A DNA stretch of 64,000 nt from assembly GCF_028858725.1 (NCBI RefSeq), contig NC_084781.1, forward strand, positions 5,960,513 to 6,024,512, given 5' to 3'. The translations under genes were made by a program, and so were the position numbers. The notes beneath the pieces were generated by a model. It did not search any database. It was not told the DNA's origin and saw nothing but the letters and a program-made list of their open reading frames with translations. This DNA is from Colius striatus (taxonomy: Eukaryota; Chordata; Aves; Coliiformes; Coliidae). Shown in pieces: positions 1 to 10,700 of this stretch (its first letter is position 1; each line of letters starts with the position of its first letter).

Positions 1-3000
1 TGCTGCCCTCGAGAGTCTGCTGCGGGCTGTAGCTGCTGATGGGGAAGCTGTGTGCACTGGTTTCCTTCCTGTAAGAATTCAGACTGTGCTTTCGAGTTCC
101 CCACCCCTTCATTTAGGACTCAGAGCTCCCTTTCTCTTCCTCAGTGAGTTTCTTTGCTTACTGCCAGCTAGGGAATAGAGATACCTGTCTGCAGACAGAG
201 GCCTGGAGTCCAGACAGACCAGGGGTCTGATGGGCTCTGTCACTCCATTACTGCTTTTCTGTAGCTATGATGAAAACAAATGTACTTAGGGTGGGAAAAA
301 AACAGATGGAGGACAAGTGTTATTGTACGAAGTATCTTTTCTGCTTATGAATTAACCCGTTCAGCTCCCTGGTGCGGAGATACACAGGCCTACAGCCAGG
401 TCATCTTCTTGCAGAGAGTAAATCTATTTTCCAAGGCCTCTGCTTTCACTTTTAGCACAAGGATGTGCAGAGATGAATCCTCTGTGAAGGGAGTGTCCTA
501 CTCTACACCACCCTGCTCACTGCTGGTGCCACATCAGTGACGTGCAGTGATGATTACTGCAGGGTGACAGCTTTTGGTTTACAATATGTTCCCAAGCACC
601 TTGGTTCATTCAGACAGACTTTCTTTGTCAGACTGGCTGGGCAAAGAAGAGCGTCTCAAAATTAGTCAGCTCACTGGACAGCTTGTGTTTGTCTTTTTTA
701 ATTAAGGAGGTAGACTTCACTAGCGCTTTCTCGTTCACTGGTGTCTCTGAGTCACCTTCCAGTCCCTAGGGTTTCACTCTGTAATCTTCTTGAATGATTC
801 TGGTTTCGTCCTGGAAGTAATTTAATGAGCTTGTTTGTCAAAAAAAGGCAATCAGACATGTTTTGTACAAGGCGCCCTGGGAGTGCCATGTAGGCCTGAG
901 CGCTGCTTCTGACAGGCGGGCGCAGCCACAGAGGCCTGTGTCTATGGCTGAGCAGGTTACCTTGCATTAGCAGAGCCACGGTAAATCACCCTTTGCATAA
1001 TCCTAACTCCTAGCAAACGCAAGGTAGGCACGTTAATGTAAACATAATGAAGGAATGTAGCCTCGAGCATCTGCCACCCGCTGAGAACACGCACAAACAC
1101 AATTACTGTAGCACGGTAAATTGCCAAGCCGTAATAATTCAGTCATAAATCTACCTCCCTAAGGTTAATTTGGTGTGACTTTGCATCTAGACTCCAGCCT
1201 TCACGTATATTGAAAAAGCTGATTCCCTGTTGTTCTGCACTTGTACTGTCACTTATAGCAAAAAGGAGTGCAAAATGGGTGTCCAGTGCTACAAGATGGC
1301 TTGTGGTGTGGGCAGGAGATCAGCACGTTGCTGGAGAGTCATGGTTTCATAGCTGTCTCTCACCAGTAGCTTCTGGGTTAGAAGGAGACACGCAGACTAC
1401 TGCCCTCTTTGGCTTCTCATAGTTAGACCTGATGACAGGGCAGTGGGCCTGAGTAGCCGATTTATCTTGAGGTGGCTTCACTCCAGTGAAGTGATAGCAG
1501 ACGAATTCCCTAATCATCCTGATCATCATTCTAATCAGCTTGCTGTGCATTTGTGGCTTCACTTTTATAAATCTTGCTGCTAATGTACATGTCATCTTCA
1601 TGTTACGTGGTACAAACCTCCCTAGCAGTGTGTTAATCTCTGTCTGGTGGCTCAGTTACAAAAAGGAGCGATGACTTCTAACATAGAACAAGCACAAAAC
1701 CTGGCATCAAATCTCATAGCTGAGATTTAAGTGATGTCATCTTTACCGTCTCATCAAAGCTATGGGCACAGTTGATTGCGTGCAGCAGGGAAGCAATGCT
1801 AAGCTCCGTTAAATGTGCTCACTTGTTTTCATTATCCCACTTTTCTTCGTGGGCCCAGCATGGCAGCTTGGGAATGCAGAATGTTTTTCCTCATTTAAAG
1901 CGCCTGGATTTTGCTTTGCTTCTTAAGTCTCTTTAAATGCATTTCTAGGTCTGTTAATTGTTCATTATACCTTAATTATATTCCGTCCGCCATAGTCACT
2001 CTTTCTTTGGTGAAGAAAGTTGTTATTTATGAGTCAAAAGCTATTAATGAAGCAGATGGTCTGGTATCGTCAGAAAGATGGGAATTAGGGGGGCAGTTTT
2101 CATTATTAAAAGAAGCTTTGATTAAAGAGAGTGAGTTAATTTAACAAGTGCAACTGGTTTCCTTTTTTTGGTAGACATGCAGAAGGCAGCATTTATTAAT
2201 CTGTCAGGCCTGACCTGAGACTATAGGACTTGCTCAAGTGCCCCAGGAGATGGACAGATCAGTTCTGGTTTATCTCTTCTGAATGGTGTGAACAGTGCTT
2301 GCTGGCAGTGGTTGCTGAGATGATTTTGGAGTCCATAGACTCAGAAATGAAATTGTGCTGTAAGGGAGAATCTCATAGCAGCCAGCCTTTCATCCTGACA
2401 GACTGGGGCTAGACACGCTAAAACCAAACCAGCGTGTGTCCTGTGGTTTCATCTTAGAATAGTATTTATTCTGTTGTGTTGGGGGTGGGGGAAGGGGTCA
2501 TCTGAGAACCTAAATGTCTGTCAGGCGTGGTGGCACTGAGCTGGGCCACACAGCAAGGAGAATTAAACATCAGTTGAATTTAGTAGCTTTGAAGATTCTG
2601 GTTACTGTATAAGCTGAAGATTTCAAGGCAGGGATTATCTTTCTCTTCTGTATTGGCTCAAAACTGAGTACACCAAGACCTTTGGTTCACTCCAAGGATG
2701 CAAAACGCCATTAAACTGGAATTTCAGTTTGTTTGTTCTTAAGATAGATAGATTTCTATCCTAGCAGGGGGAAGGATTTTTTTTTCCCTTTCTTTTTCTT
2801 CCTCTTTCTCCTTGTTTTATATAAAGAAAATAATCTTGGAGAGAACCGTTCCCAAACTGTAACTGTGTGGCAGCCTAAGTTGATGTTTTACTCTTGTGCT
2901 GACTTATACCAACTCCAGTGCCATAGTGGTCTGACATCCCCTGGTTATTTTCTCCAAGCAGAAAGATTGTGAGCTTGTAGATTCCACACAACTGTGTATT

Positions 3001-6000
3001 GTTGCCAACCAAACTTATACAAGTTGGCACTTATGTATGACTCATATGTGTTTGTTTCCCTCAACTTTTATGGCTCAGGTAGACAAATGGTGTCCCAGTA
3101 AGAACAGTGGCTTTCAATCCCAATCTTGAATCTGTTGTACTACTGTGACCAGATGTGAAGGAGTAGTGACAAAAAGTAAATACAGACAGCTGTTGTGACA
3201 CCAGAAGTGACTGCTCTTGGCTAGGTACTTATCTGGTTTTCATCCCATCCTCCTCAGCCTGCTTCTGACTCTTCTAAAAGAGAAGAGAGATGGAGAAATT
3301 TAAGAGCATTTCCTCTTCTGTCTGTGTCTTTCTGCACCCTTTCTTTCACCTGTCCAATCATCCTGGCTTCAAGTCTAGACAAAAGCTACAGTTCTTAAAG
3401 GTAGACTGGGATAAGGGAGGAAAAGAAAATGTTAACTAATCTGAAAAGCAAGGAAAAAAATAAGTTACAAGATCTCATCAGAAGGCCATCTTTCCCTGTT
3501 CCCTGTTTGTACAATGTGTAGCATAACTGTAAGTGCCTAGAGTCTGACCTCCTGCAGTTGAACACCATTGGTGCTATTTCTGGTAAAAAGAACAAAACAA
3601 GCATATGACATCAGGGTAGCTTGTGCAAGTCTCTATTTAATTACACTGCTGCATGAAGACATTGTTGGTGTCACATGTACTTGTGATGGGTATTATACAT
3701 TCCTGACTCTTCAGGGAGTCGTGTTTTCACTGGAGATTTTCACCACAGAGGTAGTGACTTTTTTTTTCCTGTTTTCCGTTTTATTTCAGCAGGATTTAAT
3801 AAGATGCTTAGATCTACTGTAATTAGTTTACTCTTCAATCAGGAAGATAAACAGTATCATGACTGTCGTGGGAGCAAGCAGGCAAGTGCCAGATACAGTG
3901 CAGGCAGAATTCAGTGGCTTCTTAATTAAAACCCATTCAGGAGGTGCAGAGAGAGCGCCACACGGGCTTCAATGAGCTGTGAATCACAGGGAAGAAAAGC
4001 AGGATCTGGAAGACTCAATAAGCAGAACTAAAGCTTCAATTACAAATAATGAAGCACAAAATAGGGAGCATAGCAAGGGTTTTAAGTTCTTCAGGAGCAA
4101 AGAAATGAAATCTTCTCGCTAAGGTGGTTGCAAAAAGCATATCGGTACCCTTACCATCATCAGCGTGTCCCACCATCTCAGGTCCTTGGGAAAGCTGTAC
4201 TTTTTTCCAGAGTGGAAGTAACAGTGAGGACTATATTTGCCAGACTCAGATGTGTAGGCAAGAGGCCTCAGAGTCTTGTATGATGCAACTGACCTCACAA
4301 TTTTCAGAAGCTTCTGCAAACACGTTCCATCACAGCTATGGGCTGTCATTGTACAAACAGATTGCAAAGACTGTCCTTGTTCTCGACATGAGTTTATTCT
4401 TTGTAAAGCCAGAGGTGATGATGTATTCTGATCCTCTCAAAAAGAGTTATAAAGGCTTAATTCAAGGGTGGGAAAGTGCTTTAGTTTGTTGCCTTTAAGT
4501 GTAGCTGTTATATGGGAAAGGACAACCAGCTGCAGAGGAAATGACCAGACGTATCATTACCACCATTCCAAGGGCAGCAGAGGTACAGATATTGCCCCAA
4601 GATAGCTTTGAGTCTGGAGTGTTAGGAACAAGTGGTTTAATGTCCTTGGAGTGAATGATGAGCTGCAGGTAACTTCACCCCAAAAAACTTAATCTTTAGG
4701 AACTGACATCTGGTTGGTTTGATCCAAGTTGGCAAACACATGAAGGACATATAGGCCTTTTTTCTGCAGCGTTTTCCCTCCCTGACCTTTTGGAAGAGTG
4801 TTTCATTTTAGCAGTTTTGCTGAGTTGAGCTATAAAGTTCTGCATCTAGATTCACAAACAGAATTTGCAAACAAGGTAGACAGTATTGAAGACGAGGACT
4901 TTGTCTTAGGTTGACACTGAACACAAAGTTGGCACAAAATTGAGATGTTGTTCATATTCCACTCATTCTGAGGGCTCACATGGGGTTTTAGTACAGGGCA
5001 AACATCACCTATGGCAACTTCCAGGTGCTTTAAAGCTTTTTTGTCTACATGCACACTATTTTCTATTTCAATTCCACTCCCTACCTGTTAATTCACTGAG
5101 TCAAATGACACCTTTCTGCTTTGTGATTGTAAATATGTTAGGAAATTGGCTTGTTACTATTTTTCCACTAAAAAAACCCTCCTGACTTTACATTGTTCTT
5201 TGAATCTCTTAAGTAATACCAGTCTGAGTTGATTCCAATCACTGAGAGAAATTGCCTGGTTAAAACTGGAGAGGAAAAGAAAAAAAGAACAACTAAGGTG
5301 TGCCTGAGATCTCTTGAGTTTCTAATTTTCTGATTAGGAAACTTTCCAGTACTTTTCTATGCTGCTGTAAGAAGTGATTTATCCCTTGCCTGTAATGCCA
5401 TTAATGTACAAAGGTTCCCTACCGATGCGTTGCGATGCTGAAACAGGAAAGTGACTGGCCCCACCTTACCTGCTTACAGTCTTGTTTTGACAGCACCATG
5501 TAATGCTTGGTTCACCTATGTCAACAAGATGTTGCTCTGATAAGCATGTACTCATATTGGGCTAATAAAAAGACCTATTTCTGCTGAGGATGTATGCTAA
5601 AATCCTTCACTAAGCTGGGACGTGTTTAGGCATCTTTAGGATCACTCTTCGTTTAAATTTAGAGCGATGAACAGACTTTGATGAGCCTAAGAACACAGGT
5701 TATTGGCCTCTACTGGGAACACAAGGTTAAGAACAGAAATCTTTGGATCAAGGTGGGACTCCTGCTTCACTTTCAGAAAATGGTTGAGAGCATCTGTTTC
5801 ATGGCTGCTTGACGCAATCTCCTCTTTGTATACATCTGGAAGACATTCTACCAGCACAGTCCATTCCACGGGAAAATACTTTGTTAACAATATAGGAAAA
5901 CCAGAGAATAGAAGAACCCAGCCTTGGCAGTGGTCTTTATCTATTCCAAAGCAGAAACTATGTGAATATTCCACAAACTGCATAGAGAGAAAAGGGATTA

Positions 6001-6861
6001 TATTGCTCTCTGGGTTGTTTTAACGTCTTTAGAAAACAACAGGGATCTAGAACTTGGGAGCTTGCCTGTGCATATGGCTATTGTAACCATCTAGTGCTCC
6101 AGATCTTACATTAATTTCTAGCCAGGCCTATTTTAATGTAATTTTATTCATCTTACTATGTTTTATTTACAGAGATATCACAAAACATATTGTGAACTGA
6201 ATACAATTGGTAAGTACAGTGTGGATTTGGCAGTGCCAGAGCCAACGTGGTGAAATGATGATATTATGGATTTTCTGTTGGTTTAATCCATGAAAGATAG
6301 ATATCAGAATGTAAGGGATGCTGGAGACATACAGATCTTTCCAGACTCCGGCCTGGACACGTGAGCAGCTCCAGTTAGGGACTTTCTTGGCCTTTTATTC
6401 TGGCTTTTTCCAAACCACACAGTTTTATCTTACTTACTATTAATTCAAATTAGGCACGATGTTATTCTGCACTCTCTCTATTGAGAGACGTAGGCAAATC
6501 GTATCTGAGGTGGTCCTTGGCATCGTGGCACCCTGAAGTTAGGTGGGAAGAACTGGACCTAACTTATCTGACTTGTTCAAGTTCACATCTGAGGTGGATG
6601 TGGCTGCAGATGCCTCACCTGGCACACTGTCTTCACTGCACTAACACTCCTCACCTAGTTTTGTAACTTCTTGTAAAAGATTGGAGATGAAATGCTGGTG
6701 GGCAGAAGTTGCTGCTGGGCTGGCTGACAGTAGATGGTGTCCTGTTTGATCTGAATGTGTACCATGCAATACTCGTTTCTTCTTGCTGATACTTTTTTGT
6801 ATCCCTTCTTTTGTCTCTCTCCATCTGTATTTTGGCCTGGGCTTCTGTTCAACTCATCCTA
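1..6861. other. Intergenic sequence downstream of DRD2; no gene supported
   Basis: No open frame here looks like a conserved protein, and the longest ones (for example about 100-125 codons near 4.1-4.5 kb and 5.7-6.0 kb) overlap on both strands without recognisable motifs. In mammals the kinase/ankyrin gene ANKK1 lies convergent to DRD2 on this side. Its large ankyrin-repeat last exon would be an obvious long frame and is not present in these 6.8 kb. Base composition is ordinary, AT-leaning, with short homopolymer runs only. I see no tRNA, CpG island or intact repeat. Confidence 0.6.
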
Positions 6862-7554
6862 TTTATTCATATTTACACTGATGTAGTGGTCCCACTGAGA
6901 CTTTTGGTCTCCTTCCTTCTCATTGCTCCTAGGGCCACGGTGTTGCAGGGACTGGATCTGTAAGTGGCAGAACCTTCTTAGCCCACTTGTGGACCTCTTA
7001 AAGTGGTTTTTTTTCTCAAGGCTTCAGCAGTTTAATACTGAGTATTGTCAGCTCAAGGTGAAGGCGAAACTATTGCATGGAGTTTCCGCAAGCTCTGTCT
7101 GGCTCCTATTGCAAAGCGGAAAAGATGGTCTTGTCTTTGGTGAGGATTGTATCGATGATGTAACGTGTGAGCCGGCAGCGGCAGGGACCCAGCGCCAGCT
7201 TCGTGTGGCTCTATGACTGTCTGTGTCTAATGCACTCAAGGTTAGGTGGCCACAGGCAAGAATCAAGTGAGTGTGTCTTGATTTTGCTTCCGCTCCAAAC
7301 ACAGTGCGAGGGTAGCGCTGAAAAGTGCCCATGGGATTGATGTCCTGGACTCCAAAGGTCACCTTGAGGGATGAGAGAACCTCCCACACGGAGGTCCTCG
7401 CCACATCCCTACCAAGAGGTGCGTGGGCACAGCACTGATGTAACACTGTAGGTCTCGTGTCCAATGCAAGAGCTCGAGACCTCTCCATGGCTGCCCGTTT
7501 CTGTGCGTGGATGGCGTCGTTTTTTCTCATTCTTAAAAAAAGCTGGTTTTGCTT
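6845..7554 (-). other. DRD2: DRD2 3' untranslated region (end inferred)
   Basis: This sequence directly follows the DRD2 TAA stop at 7,555-7,557 and runs to the first canonical polyadenylation signal. It is GC-richer than the sequence further left. The frame of the receptor stays open after the stop codon down to 7,048-7,050, giving 168 sense codons, with an internal ATG at 7,528-7,530. I treat it as untranslated because the receptor's conserved C-terminus (Leu-His-Cys) ends at the normal stop. The left end depends on which poly(A) signal is used. Confidence 0.55.
6862..6867 (-). terminator. DRD2: Candidate DRD2 polyadenylation signal (AATAAA on the minus strand)
   Basis: The plus strand reads TTTATT, so the minus strand carries a canonical AATAAA about 690 nt after the DRD2 stop codon. 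Cleavage would be expected roughly 10-30 nt further left. A variant ATTAAA at 7,031-7,036 could give a shorter 3' UTR of about 540 nt, and further AATAAA motifs on the minus strand near 6,140-6,165 could give a longer one. The choice among them cannot be made from sequence alone. Confidence 0.45.
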
Positions 7555-7748
7555 TTAGCAGTGGAGGATCTTCATGAAAGCCTTGCGAAACTCGATGTTG
7601 AAGGTGGTGTAGATAATCGGGTTGACAGCACTGTTGACGTATCCAAGCCATGTAAAGGCGCTGTACATCGCTGGGGGGATGTTGCAATCGCAGTGCATGT
7701 TCAGGATGTGAGTGATGAAGAATGGGAGCCAGCAGATGATGAAAACAC
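7555..7748 (-). CDS. DRD2: DRD2 exon 8 (last coding exon): TM6 end, TM7, C-terminus
   Basis: Codes for residues 383 (split Gly codon) to 446 plus TAA. It contains CWLPFF of TM6, the extracellular loop 3 cysteines (HCDC), TM7 with NPIIY, and the short helix-8 tail ending LHC. The acceptor AG is at 7,749-7,750 and sits directly after a run of ten C on the minus strand (7,751-7,760), which forms most of the pyrimidine tract. The exon begins two bases into a Gly codon, matching the one base left by exon 7. Confidence 0.97.
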
Positions 7749-10700
7749 CTGGGGGGGGGGAAAGACAGTTTTTCATTGCTGAAAGCTGGACAAATTTTGA
7801 GACTGTAGGAACAATCAGGTTCTTTTGAGTGTTTCCTTGGGGAATAAGCCTTCTATTTGTCTGTTAACACAATAAGCCTCCTATTTGTCTGTATTCTGAG
7901 TATCCAGGTACTAAAGAAGTTCTTTGCTGATGTAATTAGACATGATTTGATTAGTTACATCAAAAAATCTGGCATTCAGAGATGCCAGTTTCTTGTTGAG
8001 CTATACTGCCTTCCGTGTTCTAGAAAGCCCATGAGCTCTCTTGCCCGTGCACCCAGCTGTCCAGACACCCCACAGATGGACAGCTTTGAGCCTTTTGTTA
8101 CAGCACTGTGAACTATTCCTAGCTGGGAAGGAGGCAGCCTTCCTATGGGCAGCCTCTTGCCTACATATCTTTTAATGTGTTAAGGGAAGGTATTTTTGTG
8201 GGGCCCTGGAAAAACAACCTTCAGTGGCCATTCAGACTGGCTGCCTTAACCCTGGGCAGCTGGTGGTTTTCTGCAGAAACACAAGAGGAAGCCAACATGC
8301 GCTCTCACCGAGTACAATGGCAAGCATCTGAGTGGCTTTCTTTTCCTTCTGTTGTGACAGTTTCCTCCTGCTCACGGTCTTGAGAGAGGTCCTTGTCTTG
8401 CCATTGGGCATAGACTGGATCTCAAAGGCCTTGGCTCTGTGGGGTGTTTCTTTGGCATGTCCGTTCTTCTCTACTTTCCCAGGGCTGTCCAAGGGTGCCT
8501 GCAGAGTTGAGTTGGTGCCCTGATTAGAGGCAACCGGCACAACCAGCTGATGGCTACCTGGTGCCAAAGGTTTGATGGTGGTTTTCTCAGGAGGACTGGT
8601 ACTGGACACCATGTCCATGTCCATCTCTTCTATGTGACTCTCCGCCTCCTGGACAAAAATCAAATGTCCACAACATAAAGAGAGATAAATATACAGAGAG
8701 GAGCAATGAACACTCCTTACAGAGTGAAGCTGGATGATGTTGAAGTCCCTCTTCTCCCTCCCTATGTTTTTGGTAGATGCTTGAAGAAAGGGCTGTAAAG
8801 TGTTTACAGATATAAGAGTACTTGTGGGTAGACAAGATAGACAGAGCTGCAGGGAATGCCTCTCCTTTATTGCACAAAGAAGCTATGAATGAGAGAGACA
8901 TCATCCCCACTCCCTGTAGATTTTATTTAGGTTTTCAGAATATAAATAAATAAAACTGAAACCAACAAACAAACCACAACAAAGCAAATGCAATCCAAGA
9001 CTTAAAATAAATAACAGAGAGGAGGAGAAATCAAAGATGTGAGATGTTAAAATGTCATGGCTTTTATAGCTGATCTTTAGGTGAGCTTAGTCTGGCTTTT
9101 TGAGCTCTGTGATCTTAAACCCTCTGCTTCACTCTGAGGAATGGGAGCAATATTTAAATTTTGAGATGGAATGGTAACCTTTGTTCTCAGTTTATTTTTC
9201 TCCCACCTTACATAAATTCATTTTGCTGTCTGAGAGGAGGAAAGGGAAGGCTCAAAGCTCTGAAAAGCTACCACTTCTCTTCAACACTCACCACTTTGCG
9301 CTTATTAACTTGGAATCTCCCATTGGACTTCACAATAACTGTGCAGAGCTTGACGTCTTCTGGATGAGTGCATTTGTCCTAAGGGGCAAGCACCAGCTCA
9401 GAGGTTACACAAGCAGATAGTAATTGGGAAGGGAAGCTGGTAAGGGAGGCATGTGGAAATACAAACACAGGGCATGAAGCAGAAATTAATCACCATGACT
9501 AAAGTGCTAATAATGATGGAAAACTGCTCTGAAGAAGCGCTAATGGAGGCAAATACACCTTGTGCCTTTTGCCAAAGGAAAGAAAGCACAAAGATCTGCT
9601 TATGTTTCAGTCTATCCCTGTCTGGCTGCCTCCTTTGCTTGCTGTGGCACCGGCCTCTCGGGCAGTGCAGTTTGGATGTAGTGTCTCTGGGACTGTACAT
9701 TCCTGCTGGTTGTGTTGCGTGTGCTGTGGGAGTGGCACTTTGACTCAGTAAATAGTATCTAGACTGTAGTCTTGGACACCTCAACCCAAACTCAGCAGAG
9801 CCAAAGGACATGCAGTCTGGTTAATAAAGCAGCTCCCAATGCAGATCTGTTGATGAAACATCCCCTGAGTTCCAGAGAGGCCTGTGGAGCACCAGCCAAT
9901 GAACTAATAATCCAGAGCGTGCAGCTGGGACTCCAAAACGGTACAGGACACAGCATTCAGCTTTGTGTGAATGTTTTTTGTGTTTCACCTAGTCCAGCCA
10001 GCATCATTTGAGGAATGGAGGAGGCGCTTTGAGGGATGAAGGGGAGCAGGAAAGGGAAAGGACAGAGAGTGCTGAGAGCGAGGCAGAGGTGTGCTTACCT
10101 TGAGCGGGGCTCGCGCGTCTGAGACGCGGCTGTGGCGGCTGCGCTTGGTGGTGACGCGTTTCCTGCGCTTCCGCAGCACGATGTAAATCTGCACGTACAC
10201 CAGCAGCGTGACGATGAAGGGAACGTAGAAGGAGACGATAGAGGAATACACGACAAAGGCAGGATTGGCAATGATGCACTCATTCTCGTCTGGAAGACAA
10301 ACAGTTTCAGGCTTGCCCCTCTTCTCTCCCCGTTTCAGGAGGCACAGGGATACCCAGAGAGTGAAGGGCTCGGGTTCTAGGAGGGACCACCCTGTCAGCT
10401 GGAAGTGGTACCAGAACAGCACTTGGGTCTTGGAGCCTCATACCGTGTCCCTGGCTGTTGCTTGCCTTATTACTAAAAGCCTGCTAATCCCATGCTGTGT
10501 ACAGTCCAGTCTTCCCATGAAACTGAAGGCTGAACCAGTTCTTTTCTCTCCTGTCTCACTGAAGCCATTTTCCCATGACTTTCCTTTTCGTGTGGGGATT
10601 TTGTTGGGTTTTTTGTAGTGACCAAATCTTAATGTAACACTGAGTGTTGAGTAAACTTCTATATAACCTCAGTTCTGATGTGTCTAAAACGCTGGTCTGG

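Noticed and set aside
5687-6023. Overlapping ~100-codon frames on both strands near 5.7-6.0 kb
   Set aside because: No recognisable domain, no plausible splice structure, and mirror-image openness on both strands suggests chance.
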